NCBI RefSeq assembly: GCF_024282095.1
Contig: NZ_JAMWZS010000001.1
Span: forward strand, 122,129-186,128
Reading direction: 5' to 3'
Origin: Nitrosomonas sp.
GTDB taxonomy: Bacteria > Pseudomonadota > Gammaproteobacteria > Burkholderiales > Nitrosomonadaceae
Length of the DNA: 64,000 bases
The notes beneath the pieces were generated by a model. The model searched no databases, was not told the origin of the DNA, and was given only the letters and a program-made list of their open reading frames with translations. This document shows, in pieces, positions 29,850-39,246 of this stretch. The translations under genes were made by a program, and so were the position numbers. Positions within the stretch are counted from its first letter, which is position 1. The number at the start of each line of letters is the position of its first letter.

Positions 29850-30994
29850 CAGAATACTCTTAACTTAAATTTGCTTTCGGCTTCTTTTTTATCGACCACT
29901 TCGCTGATGATCACTTTATCGCCTATCTGTATTTCACCGTCGATGATTTCGGTGAAATTGCCGTCGGTGATTCCTGCAGTGACATGAACAGGTGCGGGTT
30001 GATCTTCTGACAACAGGTACAGCACAGATTGATTCGTCGGTTTGCTGGGTTTGCCGCCTTCGCTGGGTTCCGTGTTCTTGGGCTGGAAACGTAAAGCGGC
30101 GTTAGGCACACGCAAGACATCGTTTTTTTGCGTGACCACAAAATGGATATTCGCCGTCATGCCAGGTAATAATGCACCATCATCGTTATTAACCAGTGCG
30201 ACAACATTATACGTGACGACATTTTCCAGAATGGTCGGATTCAGGCGGATCTGTCCGACTGTGCCGGTAAATTTGCGTTGCTGGAAGGCATCGACCGTGA
30301 AATTGATCAACTGGCTGATGTGTAACTGGCCGATATCGGCCTCCGCCACACTGATGTTGACTTGCATTTGCCGCAGATCCTTGGCAATTTGAAATAGTAT
30401 CGGTGTTTGGAAATTGGCCGCCACCGTTTGACCGATATCGACATCGCGTGCAATGACGACGCCCGATATCGGCGAGCGGATCACACTGTAATTCAGATTG
30501 GCCTGGTCGCGATCCACTTGGGCCTTGCTGACAGCCAATTGCGCGCGAGCTGCTTCGGTTTCCTGTTCAATAGCCTGTAACGCTTCGAGCGAAACAAAAT
30601 CTTGTTCTTTGAGTAGCCGATGGCGTTTCAGCTTGCTCTCGGCAATTCTTAAGGTGACCTGCGCATTGAGAAGATTCGCTTTGGATTGCTGTAATTGCGC
30701 GCGCAGTAAAGCCGGATCCAGTTCCGCCAATATTTGTCCGATTTTCACCTCATCGTTATAATCCGCATGCAATTTAGCTACGGTACCCGAAACTTGCGTG
30801 CCGACGTTGACCAGTACAACGGGGGTAAGGGTGCCGTTGGCAGAGATAGTTTGTATGATGTCGCCACGCTCAATACTGCGGGTTTTATATTGACTGGTTT
30901 TAGATTCTTTCTGTCCACCGCTGTACCAGTAGGCGGCAGTGGCAGCAATCATAATTAAAACAATGACGATTTGTTTGGTGCTGACAGTAAACAT
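29849..30994 (-). CDS. MacA-type periplasmic adaptor (membrane fusion protein)
   Basis: A 381-residue adaptor with an N-terminal membrane anchor (IVIVLIMIAATAAYWY), a lipoyl half (VSGTVAKLHADYNDEVKIG), a coiled-coil hairpin (about 100-160), the second lipoyl half (IRSPISGVVIARDVDIG), and a beta-barrel domain. It bridges the inner-membrane MacB-like pump to an outer-membrane channel. It is first in a three-gene operon with the ATPase and permease. Confidence 0.93.
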   Translation of the reverse strand: MFTVSTKQIVIVLIMIAATAAYWYSGGQKESKTSQYKTRSIERGDIIQTISANGTLTPVVLVNVGTQVSGTVAKLHADYNDEVKIGQILAELDPALLRAQLQQSKANLLNAQVTLRIAESKLKRHRLLKEQDFVSLEALQAIEQETEAARAQLAVSKAQVDRDQANLNYSVIRSPISGVVIARDVDIGQTVAANFQTPILFQIAKDLRQMQVNISVAEADIGQLHISQLINFTVDAFQQRKFTGTVGQIRLNPTILENVVTYNVVALVNNDDGALLPGMTANIHFVVTQKNDVLRVPNAALRFQPKNTEPSEGGKPSKPTNQSVLYLLSEDQPAPVHVTAGITDGNFTEIIDGEIQIGDKVIISEVVDKKEAESKFKLRVF

Positions 30995-31097
30995 TTGCGG
31001 TACTTGATTGGATTCAATTGTGGATAAACAGTTAGCAAAAAACTAATACTCACGGAGCATGGCGGATTCATCACAGGCGGGATTCTTCCAAAGTGCT

Positions 31098-32612
31098 TTA
31101 TTTTTGTTCTTTTTCTTCTTCCGCTTTGAGCGCCTGCACCTGTTTCAAGCGTGCTTCAACGCTCGATAACTGATAAAAATTCCCATTGCTGCTTTTCAGT
31201 GCGGTTTGCAACTGATCGATAGCGCCTGCGTAGTGTCCTTTCAGCATGTACGATTCGGCCAGTGCGCGGTGCTCGAGCATTCTATCACCTAATAAGGCGT
31301 AGCATTGGGCCTGTAGATTAAACAACTGAACATCATTTTGAATGAGTTGCAATTGTTTGTTGATAAATTCCAGCGCTGTTTCAGTTTGCTTGTTCTGGAT
31401 TAAAGCCTGGGCATAGCCATGCATCAACGCACGGTGTTGCGGATAGACCTTTAATGCATTTTTATATGTGTTGAACGCTTCAGTGATCTGCCCATTTGCC
31501 AGTTTCACACTGGCCGAAAGTGTCTCAATCATGGCGCCGGCGATGATGTTTTTATACTCGACACGCACGGTTTTTCCTAATACATGGTCGGTCAGAACAG
31601 GTGTGGAAGGATTAACCTGTAGCAATTGATATAAATGAGCCAATTCGATACCGGCCTGTTTGGTTTTTTTGTCACGTAACAGCGCATGGGTATAGCCATA
31701 GCGTTCAACCACCTCATTGCTATAACGTTTCTCATCCAAACGTGTTTTGAACTGCACGACTGCGTCATGCGGTTTTCCTTGTAAGGTGCGCAACTTGGCA
31801 CGTACCAGTAAAAAATCGATGCTATCCGGAACCTGGCGGTACGGCATTTCGCGGGTGCGATTTTGGATGTCGGCGATACGTTCATAAGTAATCGGGTGGG
31901 TACGCAGATAGGATGGTGCGCCGTTTTCATGAAACCGCCCGGCACGTTGCAAGCGCTCAAAAAAAACGGACATGCCTTGCGGATCAAATCCGGCATCCAG
32001 CAAGATATTCAAACCGATACGGTCGGCTTCCCTTTCATGTTTGCGGGTAAAGTCCAGTTTTGATTGAATCATACTGGCCTGGGAAGCAACGAGTACCGCT
32101 TGACTGGCTTGCGAATTGGCGCGCGACGCAATGATGGCCACCGCCACTGCAGCGATTGATTTAACCCAGTCGTATTTTTGCGAAGCAATCATGCGCGCCA
32201 GGTGTTTTTGTGTCACATGCGCGATTTCATGCGACATCACCGCAGCTAATTCGGATTCACTTTGTGCGGCGACGATGAGCCCGCTATTGAATCCCATGAA
32301 TCCGCCCGGCAAAGCGAATGCATTGATGGACGGATCCTGCACGGCAAAAAATTCAAATGACTGACCGGCACTGGCTTCATCGGAATTGGCGATCAACTTA
32401 TGCCCGAGATTACTCAAGTAACTGGCTATCTCAGGATCATCCAAATAACTGGGATCGGCACGAATCTGACGCATGATCTGCAACCCGATTTGCCGTTCCT
32501 GATGCGGTGTAATGGTCGCTTGCGACACGTCCCCCAGATCGGGTAACTCATGCGCAAAACCGCTTGCCGGAAACAGGAGTGATAACGCAATGATCAGGCA
32601 GATCAATTTCAT
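31098..32612 (-). CDS. BepA-like M48 metalloprotease with TPR domain
   Basis: A periplasmic zinc protease/chaperone of 504 residues. BepA in E. coli helps assemble or degrade the LptD outer-membrane protein. A signal peptide covers 1-20 (cleavage after SGFA). The zinc motif HEIAH is at 128-132 and the third ligand in EREADRIG. TPR-like helices fill about 260-500. It is monocistronic and divergent from the TIR/DGR locus. Confidence 0.92.
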   Translation of the reverse strand: MKLICLIIALSLLFPASGFAHELPDLGDVSQATITPHQERQIGLQIMRQIRADPSYLDDPEIASYLSNLGHKLIANSDEASAGQSFEFFAVQDPSINAFALPGGFMGFNSGLIVAAQSESELAAVMSHEIAHVTQKHLARMIASQKYDWVKSIAAVAVAIIASRANSQASQAVLVASQASMIQSKLDFTRKHEREADRIGLNILLDAGFDPQGMSVFFERLQRAGRFHENGAPSYLRTHPITYERIADIQNRTREMPYRQVPDSIDFLLVRAKLRTLQGKPHDAVVQFKTRLDEKRYSNEVVERYGYTHALLRDKKTKQAGIELAHLYQLLQVNPSTPVLTDHVLGKTVRVEYKNIIAGAMIETLSASVKLANGQITEAFNTYKNALKVYPQHRALMHGYAQALIQNKQTETALEFINKQLQLIQNDVQLFNLQAQCYALLGDRMLEHRALAESYMLKGHYAGAIDQLQTALKSSNGNFYQLSSVEARLKQVQALKAEEEKEQK

Positions 32613-32854
32613 GACGGGTATCGGGAACGAATTTTTATCAACACGGGTAATTTCCGGATTGGATTGGCTGATTGCGCGATGGTTTCTTGTGGATTGTAAA
32701 TTGTATGTTTTTTTGCGCTGATTATGAGAATGTTCACGTATGAAGTAAGGCTAATTACGGTATCTGAAAAATTTTATGATACGCTAATGGATGGTTCCTT
32801 TGTGATCAATGTAGTTATGGTGTTCTTGTTTGTTTTATGACTCAGGATAAACTT

Positions 32855-33295
32855 ATGAAAGATTTTTTCATCAGTTATAACAAGGCCGACACAGATAAAG
32901 CGGAATGGATTGCCTGGCAATTGGAGGAAGCAGGCTACACGACAATCATCCAAGCTTGGGATTTCGGCCCCGGTGAAAATTTTGTTCTGGCTATGCAAAA
33001 AGCCGCTACCGAGGCTAAGCGAACGATTGCAGTTTTGTCGCCGGATTATTTGCAAGCACAATTTACGGCACCTGAATGGGCTGCCGCATTTGCGCAAGAT
33101 CCGGCAGGTGAAAAACGGCTTTTGATTCCTGTTCGGGCGCGGGAAGTTGAACTAACCGGACTTCTCAGAACAATTGTGTATATTGACCTAGTCGGAATTG
33201 CCGACAAAAATGAGGCACGAAAGCGGCTGTTGGAAAGCATTGGAAATAACCGGAAGAAACCAAAAGCTGAACCCGACTTCGATAATCTGTTTTAG
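32855..33295 (+). CDS. Small TIR-domain protein
   Basis: A 146-residue protein that is essentially one TIR domain. TIR domains in bacterial immunity often cleave NAD+ or make signalling nucleotides. Visible are FFISYNKAD at the N-terminus, WDFGPGENF (about 35-43), a run of hydrophobic beta-strands, and the candidate catalytic Glu74 in FTAPEWAAAF. The start at ATG 32855 is preferred over 32837 because AGGA lies 7 nt upstream of it. It is first in a plus-strand series, 8 bp before a second TIR gene, so probably an operon reaching to the DGR. Enzymatic activity is inferred, not shown. Confidence 0.88.
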   Translation: MKDFFISYNKADTDKAEWIAWQLEEAGYTTIIQAWDFGPGENFVLAMQKAATEAKRTIAVLSPDYLQAQFTAPEWAAAFAQDPAGEKRLLIPVRAREVELTGLLRTIVYIDLVGIADKNEARKRLLESIGNNRKKPKAEPDFDNLF

Positions 33296-33303
33296 CTGCC
33301 GCG

Positions 33304-34710
33304 ATGGAATCAGACATAGACTATTTCATTAGCTATACCACAGTCGATAAAGAACCGGCAGAGTGGATAGCCTGGCAGATTGAGCAGATCGGCCACAAGG
33401 TAAAAATAGATGTATGGGATTTCAAGCCGGGACAGTCTTTTCCTATTGAAATGCATAACGCTTTACGCAATGCCAGAAAAGTGATTGCGGTTTTATCCAG
33501 AAATTATCTCACCGCCGAATTTGCAAGTTCCGAATGGGCTGCTGCCTTTTCCAGTGGCAAGCTGCTTCCCATTAAAATCGAGTCGATTGACGAATCTGCG
33601 TTAGGGCTTTTCAAACCTATTATTCATATCGATTTGACCGGTTTGACATCAAAAGATGAGATTATAGATCGCTTAAAAGCCAAACTTGATGCTAGCGAAG
33701 ACGGTGTAAGGAACAAACCAGCCGTTGAGCCGCCTCTCCCACGTTTATTTACAGCAGCAATTGAAACGGCTTACCAACAACCTCAAGAAATCCAAAGCAG
33801 CAAGATTGAAACGAGTCATCCCGCACCGAAAAAGAAATTCGAAGATGACCTAGAATTTAAAGCTGGATTGGTTGATAAGGATGAGCAAGCCAAGCATATT
33901 TTCGATTGGGTAGACGACAAATTTTTTACTGACAAAGAGATTTCTCCCTTGGCTTTTTTGCTTTATGGTACAGATTCGCAATGGCCGTCCGCTTTGCTGT
34001 TTATTCTTTATTATGATATCAAAAAGCAACTTAGTATTAGGAATAACGCTTCAGTAGAACCTCTTTCACCTGAACCAGTAAAATTGGATGACAAGGTTTA
34101 TAGAAGCCACACTCTTCCGGAAGATCATCTGTGGGAATTGCTGGCTAAAAAGTTGGGTTGCCCACCGACAAGTGCAGAGATCGGACGCGTATTATCCAGC
34201 AAAAATGTGCCCCATCTCCTGTATAGGAAGCTTACCGACGCGGAATCTCAAAACCAAAGACTGGTTTGCGGCATGCTAGAGGCTTGGGAAAATCTCGAAC
34301 TTGCTCACAATGCACCTCGCCATATCCTGGTTTTATACTATGAACAAACGGATCAGCCGAAGTTGACCTGGTCTTTTTGGCGAAAAAAGGACGATACATT
34401 GATTGATAGAATCAACCAATCCTTACCAGAGCAGAACCGGAAGAAATACTTACTGCCGGAAATCAAGTCCCCCAACAAACGATTAATCCATGAATGGATT
34501 GATATTCAATTCTCCAATAGCTCGAGAACGCAGGAAATTAAAATGTTTGTTGAAACTGAAATCATGAATGAGTTCAACAAGCGTAAGAATAGCAAAAATA
34601 AAATTATAGAACGCCCCTTGCATCATATTCAGGTGTCGGGTAATGATATTGAGATTCACCATGACGATTTAAAAAACATACTGATCGATGCCTTGAAAAA
34701 ATATGGCTGA
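33304..34710 (+). CDS. TIR-domain protein with a large uncharacterised C-terminal domain
   Basis: A 468-residue protein. Residues about 5-130 are a TIR domain similar to the upstream gene (YFISYTTVD, VWDFKPGQSF, candidate catalytic Glu77 in SSEWAAAF). A Pro/Glu/Ser-rich linker (about 135-180) leads to a C-terminal region (about 180-468) of mixed alpha/beta character, not recognised with certainty. It lacks a Walker A motif but has the predicted shape of an NTPase-like or 'inactive STAND' adaptor module, which is a guess. It is visibly more AT-rich than the ATPase and VP1 genes that follow. Confidence 0.85.
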   Translation: MESDIDYFISYTTVDKEPAEWIAWQIEQIGHKVKIDVWDFKPGQSFPIEMHNALRNARKVIAVLSRNYLTAEFASSEWAAAFSSGKLLPIKIESIDESALGLFKPIIHIDLTGLTSKDEIIDRLKAKLDASEDGVRNKPAVEPPLPRLFTAAIETAYQQPQEIQSSKIETSHPAPKKKFEDDLEFKAGLVDKDEQAKHIFDWVDDKFFTDKEISPLAFLLYGTDSQWPSALLFILYYDIKKQLSIRNNASVEPLSPEPVKLDDKVYRSHTLPEDHLWELLAKKLGCPPTSAEIGRVLSSKNVPHLLYRKLTDAESQNQRLVCGMLEAWENLELAHNAPRHILVLYYEQTDQPKLTWSFWRKKDDTLIDRINQSLPEQNRKKYLLPEIKSPNKRLIHEWIDIQFSNSSRTQEIKMFVETEIMNEFNKRKNSKNKIIERPLHHIQVSGNDIEIHHDDLKNILIDALKKYG

Positions 34711-34734
34711 TCAGATCATTAACGGAGTTCAAAC

Positions 34735-35901
34735 ATGACCACATTCCTTGGCGATCATTTCTACACGGGCACAGGGCAGCAAATAGAAGCGCAAAAATGG
34801 CGCCGCCTGCCCAGTTTCGACCCCGATGAACTGACGCATCCGCGCGGCTATCTGGCGCCAACGGGCTTGATATCGGCCGTTAATGTGGCGCTGGAACTGG
34901 GTATGCCACTGCTGTTGACCGGTGAGCCGGGTTGTGGCAAGTCACAGCTTGCCTATAGCCTGGCCTGGGAACTGGATTTCCCGCTGAATCCTGGCGATGA
35001 GTGGCCGAAGCCTTTGTGTTTTACGGTCAAGTCGGATACCCAAAGCCGTGATCTTTTTTATCAGTACGATACATTGGGACGTTTTCGTGCCGCGCGGGTG
35101 GAGCACGACAATGTTGATAATAGCTATCGTTATTTAAGGTTTGAAGCGCTGGGCTTCGCCATCCTGCGCGCATTGGGTGCGGATGCCATTCGTCAACTGG
35201 GTCTGGCAGGTTGTCTGGAAGAACTGCCTGCAAAACCGCAGCGCTCCGTGGTGCTGATCGATGAAATCGATAAAGCGCCGCGGGAAATCCCGAATGACAT
35301 ACTCAATGAAATTGACCGCATGAGCTTTGATATTCCCGAGTTATTCCAAACAGGGAAAGCGCGCACGATCGTGTCCTTGCAGAGCGGCAAAGCGGAATCA
35401 GCATCATCATTGCGGCCGGTAGTCATTATCACCAGCAATCGTGAGCGCGAGTTGCCGGAAGCCTTTCTGCGCCGCTGTGTGTACTATCATCTGGAATTGC
35501 CGCCTTTTCGCAGGCAACAGAGCAATAGAGTCCATGACGCTGAAAGCAATGAGGTCACGATCGAACGTATTGTAGAAAAGCGCTTGAATATTGTCATTCA
35601 GCCGGAAACTGATCAGCCGAATCAGCAAAAAAGCTTGTGGGCGGGAGGAATCGCATTGTTTGATTATCTTCGCAACGAGGTGCAATTGCAGAAACAGCCT
35701 TCTACTGCGGAATTGCTGAACTGGATGCAACTGCTGTACAAGCGTAGTCAAGGTTCGCAAGCTTACACGCTGCAAAACGCAGCGTGGCGGGAGATATTCT
35801 GCTCCAGTGCGCGCGTAACCTTGTTCAAGCACCAGGAAGACCAGGATCGCGCTAAGCAGTTGCTTGACGACTGGCTGGCGCGGCCGCTACTTAAAGGCTA
35901 A
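34735..35901 (+). CDS. MoxR-family AAA+ ATPase
   Basis: A 388-residue ATPase. Walker A GEPGCGKS is at 63-70, Walker B VVLIDEID at 172-179, sensor-1 ITSN at 232-235, and the LPEAFLRRC arginine-finger segment at about 240-248. MoxR ATPases act as chaperone-like switches, usually with a vWA-domain partner encoded beside them. Here the next gene, 8 bp away, has a vWA-like region, which fits that pairing. An ACGGAG ribosome-binding site precedes the ATG. The family is known from MoxR-vWA conflict systems that also carry TIR domains and DGRs, so a role in a defence or recognition switch is inferred. Confidence 0.93.
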   Translation: MTTFLGDHFYTGTGQQIEAQKWRRLPSFDPDELTHPRGYLAPTGLISAVNVALELGMPLLLTGEPGCGKSQLAYSLAWELDFPLNPGDEWPKPLCFTVKSDTQSRDLFYQYDTLGRFRAARVEHDNVDNSYRYLRFEALGFAILRALGADAIRQLGLAGCLEELPAKPQRSVVLIDEIDKAPREIPNDILNEIDRMSFDIPELFQTGKARTIVSLQSGKAESASSLRPVVIITSNRERELPEAFLRRCVYYHLELPPFRRQQSNRVHDAESNEVTIERIVEKRLNIVIQPETDQPNQQKSLWAGGIALFDYLRNEVQLQKQPSTAELLNWMQLLYKRSQGSQAYTLQNAAWREIFCSSARVTLFKHQEDQDRAKQLLDDWLARPLLKG

Positions 35902-35909
35902 TAGCATCC

Positions 35910-38900
35910 GTGGACGATATCCACGCTTCCCTGCGACGGCTCGACAGTCTGGCTGCTTTGTTGCATGCCGAAGGTATGTCGTGCGGACCCGATGTATGGC
36001 TGTCGGTTTATCGCTTGCTGGATCATCTGAAACGACAAAGCCGCCTACCCAAAGATATTCGTCAGTTAGCGCCGGTGCTGGGGCCGTTGTTTTGCCGCAA
36101 TCCTGAAGATCAAGCGCGATTCCCGGTGCTATTTGAGCAATGGCTGGCCATGCAAGATGAGCACGCTGCGGTTAAAGGCGATGAGTTTACGCTGGCTGCC
36201 GTGAATCAGATGACATCACCCAAGCAGACCACGCTTGCAGCCGTGCGTTCACGGGTGCAAAAAACAGGCAAGGTGTGGCTTGCGGCTATCCTGGCGTTCA
36301 TCATCACGCTGATTGCTGTGCTGATGGTTTGGGTCATGCAACCTGATCCTACGGCATTCGATCAAGGGCCAAAGCCTCCGAAAGACCCAGAAAAGATAAT
36401 AGCAAATGATACCGATCAACCCATTCAGGAAGTTTCCACGGTTCCCATCATTGATCAAGTAGTGCCGCGATCCCAGCCAGAGCCACAGAGATTGTCAGAC
36501 TATTGGAAAATGCTGCTAGCTGGCATCGCGCAGGTATTATTCTGGTTACCCTGGGGATTGGCATTTTTGTGGCTGGCAAAACGTTATCACCAGCATTGGA
36601 TTCTTAACAGTCAGCCTGCATCGGGTGATGATCTGTTGAGTCAGCTGCGGTTTGAACGGGTACTGACGCCGATTTTTGGCGGCGCCAAGGCCGAACACGC
36701 CCTGCGCGATCTACGCGCGGCGCGTTTTGAACTGACGCAGCGTCTGGATGTGGCCGCGACGGTCCAGGCTACCGCCAGGAGTGGCGGTTATTTCCATCCG
36801 ATCTATCGCAATCGCCGTGTCGCACCCGAGCATTTGCTGCTGGTGCGCAGCCTGCACCGCAACGACCAACAGGCGGCATTGGCGGAAGAACTGGAAAAAC
36901 GCTTTGTCACACTCGGTCTGCAAGTGCGGACTTACCGTTTTCGTGATGATCCGCGCTGGCTGGTGCGCTGGCATGCCAAGGATGAGAACAACAATGAATA
37001 TTACCGCTTGCCGCAATTGCTGGCCCGGCATGGCGATGCCCGGTTATTGATCATCAGCGAAACGGATATTCTGTTCCATCCCTACAGCGGGGAAATCCGC
37101 TCCTGGCTCAAGGAATTTGCGCCGTGGCAAGATAAAGTCTGGCTGCATCCGCGCGATGCGGGTGTGGCGCATGCCACATTGCTGGCGCAGCGCAATTTCC
37201 TGATGCTGCCACTGGCGCGGGACAGCCTGCCGCAACTGGTCGAGCACCTGACCACAGAGCAACCGGCCAAATTTATTCCGCAACCCGCGTATCCTCTGTT
37301 GTTGCCCGACATGATCGCGGCGGAGCCCGATGCCTGGCTGAGGGAGAAACCACCGTATGGCGCTGATCTCTCCCAACTGGTACGGCAGTTGGAATTTTTC
37401 CTGGGGAGCTATGGCCTGCGTTTGCTGCGGGCGGTGGCGGTGTATCCTAAACCGCACTGGGCGTTGACGCAGGCGCTGGATTATTTGTTGTTTGGTCACC
37501 TCAACACCGCCAATGTTACGGCGGACCCGCCACAGCGGCGCGAGCAGCGGCTGGCGCGCATCAGCCGTTTACCGTGGCTGACACACGTGCATTTACCGGA
37601 CTGGCTGCGCGAATATTTGTTGCTGGGCATGGAACGCGAAGAAAGGCAGCGCATCACAGCAGTCTGGCAGCGCCTGTTCGGTCAATTGACTGATAAAAGT
37701 GGTTTGGGCACGTTAAATCTGGAAGTTCGCACGCCATCCAAGCGCCAGCTCAGGATACGCCTGGCCGAGTTGCGCGCGATGAAAAACGCGGATAGCTTTA
37801 ACGACCCGATTTTTGCCAATATCCTGCTCGGCGGCAAGCTGGGGTTGCTCGATTTCAGACTGCCGCAGGCCATGGCCAGGCTATTGCCGCGCGCCAGTCA
37901 ATCGCTGATCTTGCGCCCGGCATTGATCGTGATATTGTGTGCGGCTATTGGCGGCTGGGGATTGCATGCCATGTGGAATAGCTATGGCCAACAAGCGCTG
38001 ACGCAATTTCAGCACTATCTCAAAACACAAGAATATGCCCAATGGCAGGTAAATCTGCATTACCAACAGGGTACTCAAGCACTGGCCGAAGCACTGCGCA
38101 ACGCATTGCAGAGCGCCAAATTCCCGGTCACCCTGCAAGCAGACACCATCGAGCCTGCTGCAGCGATCAATACGATTCAGTATGCCGCCGGCGGCAAATC
38201 CGCGGCTGAACGGGCTGCGCACAGTCTGGCCTGGCTGACGTATGATGCCGACGTCAAATTGAGCGTATCAGCTACCTTACCCGCCGATGCCATCCAGGTG
38301 CAACTGAGTCAAACTTATCAGCATGCGGCTGGATTTAATGATGAACTGCGCTTTCTTTACCAAGCTGAGTCTTCTCAGGCGAAACTTCCGTTCGAGCCGG
38401 AGATGGTGCGCATTCCACCCGGAAAATTCCTGATGGGATCGCCTGAAAATGAATCTGGGCGATATTCTGACGAAGGCCCGCAACACGAAGTCACCATCGC
38501 GTACGCCTTTGAAATCAGTAAATATGAAGTCACGTTCGACGAATACGATGCGTTTGCCAAGGATGCCAAGCGGCAATTGCCAAGCGATGAAGGTTGGGGG
38601 CGCGGCAAACGACCGGTGATCAATGTTTCATGGAAAGATGCGCGAGATTATGTGCAATGGTTATCTAAACAAACCGGTAAAAAATACCGCCTGCCGACTG
38701 AGGCCGAATGGGAATATGCCGCCCGCGCAAGAACGCAAACGGCATACTGGTGGGGACCGGACATCGGTAAAAATAATGCAAACTGTCGTGGTTGCGGTAG
38801 TGAATGGGATGGTAAACAGACTGCGCCGGCAGATTCATTTAACCCCAATACATTCGGACTTCATAACACGGCAGGTAATGTGTGGGAATGGATTGAGGAC

Positions 38901-39221
38901 TGCTCGCATGATAATTATCAAGGTGCGCCAGCGGATGGCTCGGCGTGGAAGGAAGCCAATGGCGGGGATTGTGGTCGCCGGGTGGTTCGGGGCGGTTCGT
39001 GGTTCGGCGATCCTCAGCTCCTGCGGTCGGCTGGCCGTGGCGGGGCGGCACCGGTGTTGCCGGCAGCGACCTGGGTTTTCGTATCGCCAGGGCTTTTTGA
39101 TGTTTTGTTCTTTGTGCTTTGGCTTTTGACCCTTTGCGGGGTGCAGGGGCGAAGCCCCTGCGGGTTTTGGTTTTGTAGTCATTTTGCGTTTTTGTATCAC
39201 TGCTTAGTGCGCTGTGCTTAG
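35910..39221 (+). CDS. DGR variable protein 1: membrane-anchored vWA-like/FGE C-type-lectin protein, frameshifted in its variable repeat
   Basis: Starts at GTG, 8 bp after the MoxR gene. Order: N-terminal helical region (1-115); membrane segments about 122-143 and 200-222; a vWA-like alpha/beta region (about 305-460) in which the metal-binding DxSxS is replaced by VRSLHRN; a third membrane segment about 666-690; then a formylglycine-generating-enzyme/C-type-lectin domain from about 826 (MVRIPPGKFLMGS). VR1 begins near residue 1023 (RRVVRGGSW). The Cys pair that makes true FGE catalytic is absent, so ligand binding is expected. A one-base deletion at 39044/39045 shifts the frame, so the real C-terminus (GFRIARAF, stop 39098-39100) is lost and a hydrophobic tail runs to 39221. 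Confidence 0.88.
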   Translation: MDDIHASLRRLDSLAALLHAEGMSCGPDVWLSVYRLLDHLKRQSRLPKDIRQLAPVLGPLFCRNPEDQARFPVLFEQWLAMQDEHAAVKGDEFTLAAVNQMTSPKQTTLAAVRSRVQKTGKVWLAAILAFIITLIAVLMVWVMQPDPTAFDQGPKPPKDPEKIIANDTDQPIQEVSTVPIIDQVVPRSQPEPQRLSDYWKMLLAGIAQVLFWLPWGLAFLWLAKRYHQHWILNSQPASGDDLLSQLRFERVLTPIFGGAKAEHALRDLRAARFELTQRLDVAATVQATARSGGYFHPIYRNRRVAPEHLLLVRSLHRNDQQAALAEELEKRFVTLGLQVRTYRFRDDPRWLVRWHAKDENNNEYYRLPQLLARHGDARLLIISETDILFHPYSGEIRSWLKEFAPWQDKVWLHPRDAGVAHATLLAQRNFLMLPLARDSLPQLVEHLTTEQPAKFIPQPAYPLLLPDMIAAEPDAWLREKPPYGADLSQLVRQLEFFLGSYGLRLLRAVAVYPKPHWALTQALDYLLFGHLNTANVTADPPQRREQRLARISRLPWLTHVHLPDWLREYLLLGMEREERQRITAVWQRLFGQLTDKSGLGTLNLEVRTPSKRQLRIRLAELRAMKNADSFNDPIFANILLGGKLGLLDFRLPQAMARLLPRASQSLILRPALIVILCAAIGGWGLHAMWNSYGQQALTQFQHYLKTQEYAQWQVNLHYQQGTQALAEALRNALQSAKFPVTLQADTIEPAAAINTIQYAAGGKSAAERAAHSLAWLTYDADVKLSVSATLPADAIQVQLSQTYQHAAGFNDELRFLYQAESSQAKLPFEPEMVRIPPGKFLMGSPENESGRYSDEGPQHEVTIAYAFEISKYEVTFDEYDAFAKDAKRQLPSDEGWGRGKRPVINVSWKDARDYVQWLSKQTGKKYRLPTEAEWEYAARARTQTAYWWGPDIGKNNANCRGCGSEWDGKQTAPADSFNPNTFGLHNTAGNVWEWIEDCSHDNYQGAPADGSAWKEANGGDCGRRVVRGGSWFGDPQLLRSAGRGGAAPVLPAATWVFVSPGLFDVLFFVLWLLTLCGVQGRSPCGFWFCSHFAFLYHCLVRCA
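38975..39090 (+). repeat. DGR variable repeat VR1 (in VP1)
   Basis: Aligns to TR 40689-40805 over the whole length, with 116 bases against 117. The first 28 bases and last 20 are identical to TR. Between them, 24 of 29 TR adenines are altered (23 substituted, one deleted) and no C, G or T differs. Examples: AAC to TTC, AAC to GGC, AAC to CTC, GAA to GTT. The deleted base is one of the two A of an AAC codon and shifts the frame. The 78 bases after it (39091-39168) match those after VR2 at 75 positions. Confidence 0.96.
39143..39161 (+). promoter_or_regulatory. DGR target-site hairpin downstream of VR1
   Basis: An 8-bp perfect GC-rich stem, GCAGGGGC with GCCCCTGC, closes a GAA triloop. Hairpins or cruciforms just downstream of the variable repeat are known to promote target recognition in DGRs, and GC-GNA-GC loops are known as very stable DNA hairpins. 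It lies 52 bases after the VR1 end, exactly as the VR2 hairpin does. The following CGGGTTTTGGTTTTG could also make it a weak terminator. Confidence 0.82.
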
Positions 39222-39246
39222 CACGCCCTATTTTTTAGGAGACTAT

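Noticed and set aside
39100-39221. The hydrophobic tail of VP1 as a real membrane anchor
   Set aside because: It arises from reading the shared VR tail out of frame after the one-base deletion; VP2, with the same tail DNA, stops before it.
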